Below, in pieces: positions 1 through 8,329 of a stretch of 24,121 bases of DNA. A model generated the notes under the pieces. The model made no database searches. It worked only from the letters and a program-made list of their open reading frames with translations, and was not told the DNA's origin. A program made the position numbers and the translations under genes. Position 1 is the stretch's first letter. The number at the start of each line of letters is the position of its first letter. The stretch comes from a virus: IMG/VR virus record IMGVR_UViG_3300034791_000391, positions 1-24,121 of that record. One strand, given 5' to 3'.

Positions 1-182
1 ATAAGAACTTCAAGGAAGAGCCGTTGATTGGAACAGCTAAGTACGTAAACAAGTACCTGTCTGAACAGGGTGTATCCGTAGGAGATCGAATAACTTTTAA
101 GCCAGAGAGTGAATATGAGTTTGAAGTAGATGGAGAAAAGCTATACAGGATGTATGATCATCAAATAACTGTGGTGCTATGA
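1..182 (+). CDS. GroES-like co-chaperonin, C-terminal part (5' end outside window)
   Basis: An open frame enters from the left edge (first full codon at position 3) and ends with TGA at 180-182, leaving 59 residues. The visible part reads KNFKEEPLIGTAKYVNKYLS, then GDRITFKP, a YEFEVDGEKLYRM strand pair and a final HQITVVL. This matches the C-terminal half of the Cpn10/GroES beta-barrel: a VGDRI/VGDKV-type strand, a -VDGEK-(L/Y)-Y-RM- hairpin and a closing hydrophobic strand like the DILAVV end of GroES. Phages carry such proteins (T4 gp31 is the model) to adapt the host GroEL chamber for folding their capsid protein, so a position just ahead of the head genes fits. The stop overlaps the next start (ATGA, 179-182), implying translational coupling. 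The N-terminal half, including the mobile loop that contacts GroEL, is not in the window, so the assignment is probable rather than certain. Confidence 0.68.
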   Translation, partial: KNFKEEPLIGTAKYVNKYLSEQGVSVGDRITFKPESEYEFEVDGEKLYRMYDHQITVVL

Positions 183-646
183 TTGTATTTTCTTTAGATG
201 ATGTGATAAAAGATCCTGACGCGTATGTTGATGACATATTAAGCAGAGGATTTGCTGATGTTCCTGATGGAGATAAAGTTTTTAAAGGTATTCAGCCTAG
301 GCCTCACGACGAGCTTCAAAGCTTTGTAATGACTATGTTTCCAGATTACGTTACAACTTATAATTTTGTAAGACAATCTAGCTTGCATCAAGTTGAACCA
401 AATTTTATTCACACTGACGAGATGATGGGGGATAAGACGGTGGTTTTGTATTTAAATAAAACTTTTCCTAAGCAAGCAGGAACTACTCTGTATAAAGGTG
501 AAACTCCAATGTGTACGCTCTACGCCGAATACAACCGAATGATTGTGTTTGATTCTCGGATTCCTCATTCAAGAAATATATTTGAAAACTTTGGAGAGGG
601 TGAAAACTCAAGGTTAGCTCAGGTGATGTTTATAAAAAAAGTTTAA
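179..646 (+). CDS. 2-oxoglutarate/Fe(II)-dependent oxygenase (prolyl-4-hydroxylase-like fold)
   Basis: This 155-residue protein carries the iron- and 2-oxoglutarate-binding signature of the double-stranded beta-helix oxygenases. An HxD pair (H78, D80 in FIHTDE) is followed about 50 residues later by a third ligand (H130 in RIPHSRN), and a basic residue 15 further on (R145 in NSRLAQVMF) should bind the 2-oxoglutarate carboxylate. Strands such as TVVLYLN and RMIVFDS frame the site. The family hydroxylates proteins, nucleic acids or small molecules with O2 and 2-oxoglutarate, and the fold here is closest to the prolyl hydroxylase/PKHD-like group. It lies in a translationally coupled chain: its ATG overlaps the upstream TGA and its TAA overlaps the next ATG (TAATG, 644-648). 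The substrate is not visible. Such oxygenases are common in marine phages with unknown targets; the Pro-Thr-rich virion proteins further down are one candidate substrate (see findings). Confidence 0.85.
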   Translation: MIVFSLDDVIKDPDAYVDDILSRGFADVPDGDKVFKGIQPRPHDELQSFVMTMFPDYVTTYNFVRQSSLHQVEPNFIHTDEMMGDKTVVLYLNKTFPKQAGTTLYKGETPMCTLYAEYNRMIVFDSRIPHSRNIFENFGEGENSRLAQVMFIKKV

Positions 647-924
647 TGAAGTCAGAAGAACTAAAGATTCAAATAATTAGCGCAGGAAGAAAAGCTGTAG
701 AGCAGTTGATAAAAGTTGCTAGAGAAGATATTATAAAGCCAGACCCTGAAGATGAGTTGGCGGCAGACAGATTAAAAAATGCAGCGGCAACAAAGAAGCT
801 AGCTATTTTTGACGCGTTTGATATTTTAAATAAAATAGATTTAGAGCAGGACAATATAAATCTAGCTAATAATACTGGAGTGCCTAAAACAAAACAAGGA
901 TTTGCAGAAAGAAGATCAAAATAG
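646..924 (+). CDS. Candidate small terminase subunit (small helical protein)
   Basis: This 92-residue protein is charged and predicted helical. It has a first amphipathic helix (about residues 3-28, ISAGRKAVEQLIKVARED), a second (about 37-66, ELAADRLKNAAATKKLAIFD) and a polar, basic tail (KTKQGFAERRSK). I do not recognise it by motif and see no clear helix-turn-helix. The call rests on position and size: it begins on the stop of the upstream gene and its 3' end overlaps the start of the large terminase gene by about 23 bases, which is where the DNA-recognition subunit of the packaging motor usually lies. If correct, it would form a ring that binds the packaging site and recruits the large subunit. 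It could equally be an unrelated small phage protein. Confidence 0.45.
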   Translation: MKSEELKIQIISAGRKAVEQLIKVAREDIIKPDPEDELAADRLKNAAATKKLAIFDAFDILNKIDLEQDNINLANNTGVPKTKQGFAERRSK

Positions 925-3169
925 TTTATACAAAACGATAGACAAATACATACCTCCTGCCGTTTTAAAAAGAAAAAACACAGCCAAGACTTGGCTGTAT
1001 GGTTATAATGAAAAGTATGACCTTGTTATTATATCTAAAACAGGTGAGCTAGGTGAGGTTATATCTATTAATGGATTGATTATAGGGTTGCCTAAAAAAC
1101 CACCCGTTCACCCTAACTCTAAATTAGACGTTTATAAAAGGTCTGTTAAAAAAGAAGAGCAGTATTGGGAAAGAGAAGAACTGCCTAAGGAGCTTACTAG
1201 AATATCTTCTATATTCCAATGGAACGAAATGCCTGATAATTTTAAAAGTAATTGGGTTGATTACATAGAGAATGAATTTGATAAAAGAGAATTAGGACAT
1301 TGGTTCTATAATAACGGAACTCCAACATACATGACGGGTTCTCATTACATGTACTTGCAGTGGACTAGTATTGATATTGGGTATCCAGACTTTAGAGAGG
1401 CTAATAGAATATTCTTTATATACTGGGAGGCTTGTCGAGCTGACAATAGGTGTTTTGGAATGGACTATTTAAAGATAAGACGTTCAGGATTTTCTTTTAT
1501 GGGGTCTTCTGAATGTGTAAATACAGGCTCATTAGCTAAAGACTCTAGAGTAGGTATACTATCTAAGACGGGGTCAGATGCTAAAAAAATGTTTACAGAC
1601 AAGGTTGTTCCTATATCTACTAGGCTGCCTTTCTTTTTTAAACCTATTCAGGATGGTATGGACAAGCCTAAAACAGAACTTGCTTTTAGGATACCGGCTT
1701 CTAAGATTACTAAAAAGAATATGTATGAAACGGTTAATGATGAGTTGTATGGATTAGACACGACTATTGACTGGAAGAATACAGATGACAACTCTTATGA
1801 TGGTGAGAAGCTTTTGCTTCTGGTTCATGATGAAAGTGGGAAGTGGATTAAGCCTAATAATATACTAAACAATTGGAGGGTTACTAAAACCTGTTTGAGG
1901 TTAGGTAGTAAGATAATAGGTAAGTGTTTAATGGGGTCAACCTCTAATGCACTTAACAAGGGAGGGGATAATTTTAAGAAGCTATATGAGGATTCTAATC
2001 CCAGGGAAAGGAATGCGAATGGTCAAACTAAAAGTGGTATGTATTCTTTGTTTATTCCCATGGAATGGAATATGGAGGGTTTTATAGACAAGCACGGCAT
2101 GCCGGTTTTCTATAAACCTAGTAATAAAATAATGGGAGTTGATGGCGAGTATATAAGAAATGGAGCTATAGACTACTGGGAGGCAGAGGTAGACTCTTTA
2201 AAGAAAGATGCAGACGCTTTAAACGAATTCTATAGGCAGTTTCCTAGAACAGAGTCTCACGCATTTAGAGATGAGAGTAAGTCTTCTTTGTTTAATTTAA
2301 CTAAGATATACCAGCAGATAGATTATAATGACTCTTTAATAATAGAGCACCACATGACAAGGGGTAGGTTCTACTGGAAGGATGGTGTAAAAGATTCTGA
2401 GGTTATATGGACGCCAGATAATAGGGGTAGATTCAAGGTTTCTTGGACTCCTAAGAAAGGTTTAAATAACAATAAATATTCTAAACATGGAGTGTTCTTC
2501 CCTGGAAATGAGCATATAGGCGCTTTTGGGTGTGATAGTTATGACATATCGGGTACTGTAGGCGGAAGAGGATCTAATGGAGCACTACATGGAATGACTA
2601 AGTTTAATATGGACGATGCTCCTAGTAGTGAGTTTTTTTTAGAGTATGTTGCTAGGCCTCAGACTGCAGAGATATTTTTTGAAGAAGTTCTAATGGCCTG
2701 TGTGTTTTATGGCATGCCTATTTTAGTAGAGAACAACAAGCCTAGGTTATTATATCATTTTAAAAACAGGGGTTATAGAGGATACTCTATGAACCGACCT
2801 GATAAGCATTATAATAAGCTTTCAAAAACTGAAAAGGAATTGGGTGGCATACCGAATACTTCTGAAGATGTAAAGCAGTCTCATGCTGCTGCTATAGAAT
2901 CGTATATAGAAAAACACATAGGTATAGATTTAGAAGCTACATACAGAGATCCTGATCAGATGGGTTCTATGTACTTTACTAGAACCTTAGAGGATTGGGC
3001 TAAATTTGATATTAACAACAGGACTAAGTTTGATGCAAGTATTAGTTCAGGGTTAGCTATAATGGCGAACCAAAAGGGCGTGTACTTGCCCGAGCAAAAA
3101 CAATCCAAAATAAGTCTTAACTTTGCAAAATACAACAATAAAGGATCTTTAAGCGAATTAATTAGATGA
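902..3169 (+). CDS. terL: Terminase large subunit (packaging ATPase and nuclease)
   Basis: At 755 residues this is the motor that pumps DNA into the prohead and cuts it. The ATPase half has a Walker A-like loop, IRRSGFSFMGSS (about 192-203), and a clear Walker B, LLLLVHDE (304-311, with D310 and catalytic E311). A coupling motif, CLMGSTSNA (342-350), follows. The nuclease half shows an acidic strand end, FGCDSYD (D545), and a second acidic residue in ILVENN (E610), with a further candidate near D656, as in the RNase H-like TerL nucleases. The Walker A-like loop lacks the usual lysine of GKS/T (see findings). The reading frame has no ATG near its start; TTG at 902 is chosen because the first in-frame ATG encodes a Met more than 100 residues in, after clearly protein-like sequence. 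CTG at 875 is an alternative. The stop overlaps the portal start (ATGA, 3166-3169). Confidence 0.93.
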   Translation: MQKEDQNSLYKTIDKYIPPAVLKRKNTAKTWLYGYNEKYDLVIISKTGELGEVISINGLIIGLPKKPPVHPNSKLDVYKRSVKKEEQYWEREELPKELTRISSIFQWNEMPDNFKSNWVDYIENEFDKRELGHWFYNNGTPTYMTGSHYMYLQWTSIDIGYPDFREANRIFFIYWEACRADNRCFGMDYLKIRRSGFSFMGSSECVNTGSLAKDSRVGILSKTGSDAKKMFTDKVVPISTRLPFFFKPIQDGMDKPKTELAFRIPASKITKKNMYETVNDELYGLDTTIDWKNTDDNSYDGEKLLLLVHDESGKWIKPNNILNNWRVTKTCLRLGSKIIGKCLMGSTSNALNKGGDNFKKLYEDSNPRERNANGQTKSGMYSLFIPMEWNMEGFIDKHGMPVFYKPSNKIMGVDGEYIRNGAIDYWEAEVDSLKKDADALNEFYRQFPRTESHAFRDESKSSLFNLTKIYQQIDYNDSLIIEHHMTRGRFYWKDGVKDSEVIWTPDNRGRFKVSWTPKKGLNNNKYSKHGVFFPGNEHIGAFGCDSYDISGTVGGRGSNGALHGMTKFNMDDAPSSEFFLEYVARPQTAEIFFEEVLMACVFYGMPILVENNKPRLLYHFKNRGYRGYSMNRPDKHYNKLSKTEKELGGIPNTSEDVKQSHAAAIESYIEKHIGIDLEATYRDPDQMGSMYFTRTLEDWAKFDINNRTKFDASISSGLAIMANQKGVYLPEQKQSKISLNFAKYNNKGSLSELIR

Positions 3170-5601
3170 AAGAAGTCAATATAAATATTTCATCTGTAGG
3201 GTTTCCAAGTCAATTTGTATCGGATGCTGAAAAAGCTACCGACGAGTTTGGATTACAGATAGGTCAAGCAATACAATACGAATGGTTTAGAAAGGATTCC
3301 AACGGGTGTAGATACTACAGTCAGTGGAGGGATTTCAATAGACTTAGACTTTACGCTAGAGGTGAGCAATCAGTTGCTAAATACAAAAATGAATTAGCGG
3401 TTGATGGAGATTTATCTTATTTAAATTTAGACTGGACTCCCGTTCCTATTATTCCAAAATTTGTAGACATAGTTGTTAATGGAATGTCTGATAGACTGTT
3501 TAAGGTTAAGGCTTATGCTCAGGATGCCTTGTCTCAATCTAAAAGAAACAAGTATCAAAACATGATTGAAGGTCAGATGGCTGCTAAAGATGTTTTAGAG
3601 ATTGTTCAAAAAAACACAAACTTTGATCCTTTCATAATGAATCCTGATGAATTGCCTGCTTCGGATGAAGAGCTGTCTTTGTATATGAATTTAAATTACA
3701 AGCCAGCTATAGAGATTGCAGAAGAAGAGGCTATAGATACAATGTTTGCTGAGAATCACTATGAAGATATTAGAAAAAGATTAGACTACGATCAAATGGT
3801 TGTGGGCATGAGTGTGGCAAAGCATGAGTTTCTTCCTGGATCTGGTGTTCAAGTTTCTTACGTAGACCCTGCTAATGTAGTTTATAGTTATACTGAAGAC
3901 CCTTACTTTAAAGATTGTTTTTATTGGGGAGAAATTAAAACAGTTGCGTTAACTGAGCTTAACAAGATAGACCCTGATCTTACGAATGAAGATTTAGAGA
4001 AAATATCTCAATACAGCCAGAGTTGGTATGATTATTATAATACTGCTCAATACTATGAGAACGATATGTTTTATAGGGATACGTGTACGTTAATGTATTT
4101 TAATTATAAGACCACTAAAAAGATAGTATATAAAAAGAAAAAATTAGAAGGAGGAGCTTCTAGGATGATAGAAAAGGATGATACTTTTAATCCTCCAGAA
4201 GAAATGATTGAAGAAGGAAACTTCGAAAAAATAGAGAAAACAATTGACGTTTGGTATGATGGGGTAATGGTTATGGGAACTAATATTATCCTCAAGTGGG
4301 AGCTTGCGGAAAACATGGTGCGTCCCAAGTCTTCCTCTCAGCATGCTATACCAAATTACGTAGCTGTAGCGCCTAGAATGTATAAGGGTGTTATTGAATC
4401 TTTAGTAAGGAGAATGATTCCATTTGCAGATTTAATTCAAATGACTCATTTAAAGCTTCAGCAGGTAATAGCTAGAGTAGTCCCTGATGGGGTGTATATA
4501 GATGCGGATGGATTAAATGAAGTTGATCTAGGTACTGGAGCGGCTTACAACCCTGAGGATGCATTAAGGTTATATTTTCAAACCGGTAGCGTAATAGGCC
4601 GGAGTTATACTCAGGAAGGAGATTATAATCAGGCTAAAGTTCCTATACAGCAGCTCACAAGCAATTCAGGCGCTTCTAAGACACAAATGCTTTTAGCTAA
4701 CTACAACCACTACTTAGACATGATAAGGGCTGTAACAGGCTTAAATGAAGCGAGAGACGGGTCTGGAGCTAATTCAGACGCTTTAGTTGGTGTTCAGAAG
4801 TTAGCAGCGCTAAGTTCAAATACGGCAACTAGACATATACTAGATGGTAGTTTGTATATATACAGGACCTTAGCAGAGGCTTTAACTTATAGGGTTGCAG
4901 ATATATTAGAATATTCTGATTTTAAAGAAGACTTTATAAATAAAATAGGAAAATACAATGTAAGTATATTAGATGAAATATCTGAACTTTACATTTATGA
5001 TTTTGGGGTCTTTATTGAGCTTTCGCCAGATGAAGAGCAAAAAGCTTTGTTAGAGCAAAACATTCAGATGGCATTATCTAAAGGAGATATAAACCTAGAG
5101 GACGCTATAGACATACGAGAAGTTAAAAACCTTAAGCTAGCTAATCAACTTTTAAAAGTAAAAAGAAGAGCTAAGCAGGAGGCAGATGAAAATAGAGAAA
5201 TGCAAAAGCAAGCGATGGTTTCTCAGCAGCAATTAAAGTCTCAAGAAATGGCTGGTCAAATGGCTATTCAAAAAATAGAACTAGAGACGCAGGCTAAAAT
5301 GAAATATAAACAAGCAGAGATTGCTTTTGAAATAGAGAAAAATAAAGCTGAAGCTCAGCTTAAGTCTCAGTTGATGCAACAAGAATTCAATTATAACTTG
5401 CAGTTGCAAGGAATGACTGCGGGAGCATTAGCTGATAGAGAGATATCTAGGGAAGATGCTAAGAAAGATAGAATTAGCCAGCAGAATAGCGAGCAGTCTC
5501 AGTTAATAAATCAAAGAAAAAATAATTTGCCTCCAAAAAACTTTGAGTCAAATGAAGATTCTTTAGATGGTTTTGACCTGTCTGAGTTCTCGCCAAGGTA
5601 G
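3166..5601 (+). CDS. Portal protein with long C-terminal coiled coil
   Basis: This 811-residue protein directly follows and overlaps the large terminase gene, the usual place for the portal. It would form the ring at the capsid vertex through which DNA enters and to which the connector attaches. Portal-like traits are the stretch VPIIPKFVDIVVNGMSDRLF (about residues 92-111), a KRLDYDQMVVGMSVAKHEF segment, and VSYVDPANVVYSY (about 229-241), a pattern common to phage portals (hxxhxPxxhhY). The C-terminal region from about residue 660 to 770 is very rich in Gln, Lys, Glu and Met without prolines and should be a long helix or coiled coil, comparable to the barrel of P22-like portals. It ends in an acidic tail, DGFDLSEF. 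The length is large for a portal but within the range of P22-type and crAss-like phages. The family assignment is made from context plus these patterns. Confidence 0.86.
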   Translation: MKEVNINISSVGFPSQFVSDAEKATDEFGLQIGQAIQYEWFRKDSNGCRYYSQWRDFNRLRLYARGEQSVAKYKNELAVDGDLSYLNLDWTPVPIIPKFVDIVVNGMSDRLFKVKAYAQDALSQSKRNKYQNMIEGQMAAKDVLEIVQKNTNFDPFIMNPDELPASDEELSLYMNLNYKPAIEIAEEEAIDTMFAENHYEDIRKRLDYDQMVVGMSVAKHEFLPGSGVQVSYVDPANVVYSYTEDPYFKDCFYWGEIKTVALTELNKIDPDLTNEDLEKISQYSQSWYDYYNTAQYYENDMFYRDTCTLMYFNYKTTKKIVYKKKKLEGGASRMIEKDDTFNPPEEMIEEGNFEKIEKTIDVWYDGVMVMGTNIILKWELAENMVRPKSSSQHAIPNYVAVAPRMYKGVIESLVRRMIPFADLIQMTHLKLQQVIARVVPDGVYIDADGLNEVDLGTGAAYNPEDALRLYFQTGSVIGRSYTQEGDYNQAKVPIQQLTSNSGASKTQMLLANYNHYLDMIRAVTGLNEARDGSGANSDALVGVQKLAALSSNTATRHILDGSLYIYRTLAEALTYRVADILEYSDFKEDFINKIGKYNVSILDEISELYIYDFGVFIELSPDEEQKALLEQNIQMALSKGDINLEDAIDIREVKNLKLANQLLKVKRRAKQEADENREMQKQAMVSQQQLKSQEMAGQMAIQKIELETQAKMKYKQAEIAFEIEKNKAEAQLKSQLMQQEFNYNLQLQGMTAGALADREISREDAKKDRISQQNSEQSQLINQRKNNLPPKNFESNEDSLDGFDLSEFSPR

Positions 5602-5624
5602 CAAAATGTGCCTTTGTATTTTGC
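5601..5624 (+). other. Perfect 7-bp inverted repeat after the portal gene
   Basis: GCAAAAT (5601-5607) pairs with ATTTTGC (5618-5624) around a 10-base loop. It starts on the last base of the portal stop codon and ends just before a -7 promoter element. No U-run follows, so it may be a weak processing or stability hairpin rather than a true terminator. Confidence 0.45.
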
Positions 5625-5625
5625 G

Positions 5626-5633
5626 TAAATTTG
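5626..5633 (+). promoter_or_regulatory. Bacteroidota-type -7 element TAAATTTG ahead of the scaffold/capsid genes
   Basis: TAAATTTG matches the TAnnTTTG consensus and lies 26 bases upstream of the ATG at 5652, giving a predicted short A/T-rich leader. No TTG is found at the ideal 19-21 base distance, so the -33 half is weak or absent. Confidence 0.5.
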
Positions 5634-5651
5634 TAACTTAAATTAAATTAA

Positions 5652-6785
5652 ATGGAAATAAAAGTAAGAGAAATGTCTGAATTAGACTCAAAGTCTTCTC
5701 AGGAAATAGAAAGAGAATTGCTTGAAAAGCACGAACAGCAATTTAGTGACGTGTCAAGTGGTGACGAGGTAGAGGTTGTTTCTGAGCCATTGCCAGATGA
5801 TACCACCGCAGAAGCTCCTGAAGAGGAAGCTACTGTTGAAGAGGTTGCACAGCAACCTTATGATTTAAAAGAAGAAGATGTTCTTTCATATATAGGAAAT
5901 AGATACGGTAAGGAAATTAATTCTATAGAAGAATTGATGAGCGAAAGAGAAAAGGCAGAAGAAATGCCAGAAGATGTTGCAGCTTACTTTAAATATAAAA
6001 AAGAAACAGGACGAGGAATTAGTGATTTTGTTAAATTACAACAAGACTACACTACAATGAATCCTGATTCTTTGCTAAAAGAGTACCTAACTCTTACGGA
6101 AGAAGGTTTGGACGCAGAAGATATTGAATCCTTAATGGAGGACTATTCTTATGACGAAGAGCTTGATGACGAATCGGATGTTAGAAAAACTAAGTTAGCA
6201 AAGAAGAAAATTATTGCTAAAGCTAACCGGTTCTTTAAAGAACAGCAAGAGTTATACAAGCAACCGCTTGAGTCAAGTGGAAGTTCTAACGAAGCTAATG
6301 AAGAATTGCAGGCTTATAAGCAATATTTAAATACCGCTAAAACTCAACAAGAGGAAGCGAATCGAAAACGGGAATGGTTTGTCAAAAAAAGTGATGAAGT
6401 GTTCGGGTCAGAATTTAAAGGTTTTAAGTTCAAGTTAAACGACGAAGAGATTATGTTTTCCCCAGGTGGCGCGTCTGAATTAAAAAAAGCTCAAGAGACC
6501 CCCATGAACTTCGTACAGAAGTATATGGATTCTCAAGGACTTTTAAATGATGCAGAAGGCTACCACAGATCTTTAGCAATGGCAATGAATCCTGATAAAT
6601 TTGCTCAGTTCTTTTTTGAACAGGGTAAATCTAAAGCTACTGAAGACGTTATACGCAAGACTAAGAATATTAACATGTCAGAACGTAAAGCGCCAGAGGT
6701 ATCTACAAAGGGAGGAATGCAAGTGAAATCTATATCTGAACCATCGGGTAATAGATTAAGAATTAAAAGCGTTAAAAGAACTTAA
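5652..6785 (+). CDS. Scaffold-like protein between portal and capsid genes
   Basis: This 377-residue protein lies between the portal and capsid genes, the standard location for the internal scaffold that shapes the prohead and then leaves or is degraded. The N-terminal third is strongly acidic (for example PEEEATVEEVAQQ near residues 55-67). The middle (about 100-250) is helical and highly charged, with KTKLAKKKIIAKANRFFKEQ and QEEANRKREWF segments consistent with coiled coils. The C-terminal 40 residues are basic (LRIKSVKRT at the end), like the capsid-binding basic tails of scaffold proteins. I see no protease triad or His-rich site, so a protease-scaffold fusion is unlikely. No specific family is recognised. 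It has its own -7 element and an AATTAAATTAA leader before the ATG. Confidence 0.7.
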   Translation: MEIKVREMSELDSKSSQEIERELLEKHEQQFSDVSSGDEVEVVSEPLPDDTTAEAPEEEATVEEVAQQPYDLKEEDVLSYIGNRYGKEINSIEELMSEREKAEEMPEDVAAYFKYKKETGRGISDFVKLQQDYTTMNPDSLLKEYLTLTEEGLDAEDIESLMEDYSYDEELDDESDVRKTKLAKKKIIAKANRFFKEQQELYKQPLESSGSSNEANEELQAYKQYLNTAKTQQEEANRKREWFVKKSDEVFGSEFKGFKFKLNDEEIMFSPGGASELKKAQETPMNFVQKYMDSQGLLNDAEGYHRSLAMAMNPDKFAQFFFEQGKSKATEDVIRKTKNINMSERKAPEVSTKGGMQVKSISEPSGNRLRIKSVKRT

Positions 6786-6797
6786 AAATTAAAAATT

Positions 6798-8255
6798 ATG
6801 GCTGGATCAGTTAATACTATCCCAACTTTTGCTCTTACTCCGAGTTCCGAGAGGACTCCGACTACAGAGAATTACATTACTAACTTTGATTTTCTAAATC
6901 AATATCTTCCTGACACTTACGAAAAAGAATTCGAGCGTTATGGAAATCGAACTATCTCTTCATTCCTGCGTATGGTAGGTGCTGAGATGCCTACAAATTC
7001 TGACCTTATTAAATGGGCTGAACAAGGTAGATTGCATACTAAATATACTCAGGTAGGTACAGCTGCTGTTATTAATGCTGACAATGCTACATTCCAAGTG
7101 AATGATGTTATTGACCCAACTACAGCTCAACAAGTTGTAAGAGTCGGTCAGACAATTGCAGTTGTACAGAACGATGGCTCTGGTATAAACAAAGCTGTTG
7201 TAACTTCTGTTAACAATGCAGGCGGTGGCGCTGGACAGTTTACTGTTGGTTTCTACGAAGGAACTGGACTTGTTACTGCTGGTACTGGAGTAGGAAACTC
7301 TGATGTTACTATATTTGTTTATGGATCGGAATTCAGAAAAGGAACTGCTGGAATGGTAGGATCTCTTGAAGCTAACGACTTTATCTTTGAAAACAAGCCA
7401 ATTATCTTGAAAGATACTTATACTGTATCTGGATCTGACATGGCTCAAATTGGATGGGTTGAAGTTACAACTGAAAACGGTGCAAACGGATACCTTTGGT
7501 ATTTGAAATCTGAGCATGAAACAAGACTACGTTTTGACGACTACTTAGAGACTGCAATGATTGAAGCTGTACCCGCTGAACTTAATGGTGGAGCTGCTGC
7601 TGCGCTAGGTAATGGAGCTGCTGCAGGAGCACAAGGAGCTGGATCGGATGGAATTTTCTATTCTGTGGCTCAAAGAGGTAACATCTGGAACGGTGGTAAC
7701 CCAACAACTTTAGCAGATTTTGATTCAATTATTTCTCGTTTAGATAAGCAAGGAGCGATTGAAGAAAACGTTATATTCCTAGACCGTCAATTTGGATTTG
7801 ACATTGATGATATGTTAGCTGCACAAAACTCTTACGGAGCAGGTGGAACTTCATATGGTCTATTTGACAATGACGAAGAGATGGCGCTAAACTTAGGTTT
7901 CTCAGGATTTAGAAGAGGTTATGACTTCTACAAAACTGACTGGAAATACCTTAACGACCCTACTATGAGAGGTGGTCTTCCAACTGGAGCAAACTCAGGA
8001 CGTGTAAACGGACTACTTGTACCCGCTGGATCAACTAGTGTTTATGACCAAATTCTTGGTAAAAATGCTAAACGTCCTTTCTTACATGTTCGTTACAGAG
8101 CTTCTGAAACAGAGGATAGACGTTACAAAACTTGGATTACTGGATCTGCCGGTGGCGCTGCTACTAGTGACATAGATAATATGCAAGTTAATTTCTTGTC
8201 TGAAAGAGCTGTATGTACTTTAGGTGCAAACAACTTCTTCTTATTCCAAGAATAG
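6798..8255 (+). CDS. Major capsid protein (HK97-type fold inferred)
   Basis: This 485-residue protein follows the scaffold candidate by 12 bases and is followed by a strong hairpin, as is usual for the most highly expressed head gene. Features include an N-terminal helix and loop (FDFLNQYLPDTYEKEFERYG, 30-49), a beta-rich stretch of about 83-180 that looks like an inserted domain, a Gly/Ala-rich linker at about 262-284, and a C-terminal segment rich in aromatic and basic residues (RPFLHVRYRASETEDRRYKT, about 426-445) ending in FFLFQE. Codons favour C-ending forms for Asn, Asp, Tyr and Phe more than in the neighbouring genes, consistent with high expression. The length is close to that of capsid proteins of crAss-like and other Bacteroidota podoviruses. 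The identification comes from context and general character; no single diagnostic motif exists. Confidence 0.85.
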   Translation: MAGSVNTIPTFALTPSSERTPTTENYITNFDFLNQYLPDTYEKEFERYGNRTISSFLRMVGAEMPTNSDLIKWAEQGRLHTKYTQVGTAAVINADNATFQVNDVIDPTTAQQVVRVGQTIAVVQNDGSGINKAVVTSVNNAGGGAGQFTVGFYEGTGLVTAGTGVGNSDVTIFVYGSEFRKGTAGMVGSLEANDFIFENKPIILKDTYTVSGSDMAQIGWVEVTTENGANGYLWYLKSEHETRLRFDDYLETAMIEAVPAELNGGAAAALGNGAAAGAQGAGSDGIFYSVAQRGNIWNGGNPTTLADFDSIISRLDKQGAIEENVIFLDRQFGFDIDDMLAAQNSYGAGGTSYGLFDNDEEMALNLGFSGFRRGYDFYKTDWKYLNDPTMRGGLPTGANSGRVNGLLVPAGSTSVYDQILGKNAKRPFLHVRYRASETEDRRYKTWITGSAGGAATSDIDNMQVNFLSERAVCTLGANNFFLFQE

Positions 8256-8267
8256 TAGATTACTTTT

Positions 8268-8293
8268 TAATGGGGGTGTCAAAGCCCCCATTA
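8268..8293 (+). terminator. Strong GC hairpin after the major capsid gene
   Basis: TAATGGGGG (8268-8276) pairs perfectly with CCCCCATTA (8285-8293) around an 8-base loop. What follows is TATATTATAAATTTT rather than a pure T-run, so termination may be partial; the hairpin could also protect the 3' end of the capsid mRNA. Confidence 0.6.
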
Positions 8294-8329
8294 TATTATA
8301 AATTTTAAATTAAATCTAAATTATATTAA

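Noticed and set aside
5601-5624. Inverted repeat as a rho-independent terminator
   Set aside because: A/T-rich 7-bp stem with a 10-base loop and no T-run; kept only as an inverted repeat.
6960-7517. 185-codon antisense frame inside the major capsid gene
   Set aside because: Ser-rich shadow of the capsid codons with no promoter, leader or domain; a common effect of biased codon use in a highly expressed gene.
8256-8329. Possible promoter between the capsid gene and the 250-residue gene
   Set aside because: There is no TAnnTTTG match in this gap, only an A/T-rich leader after the hairpin; read-through from the capsid transcript is simpler.
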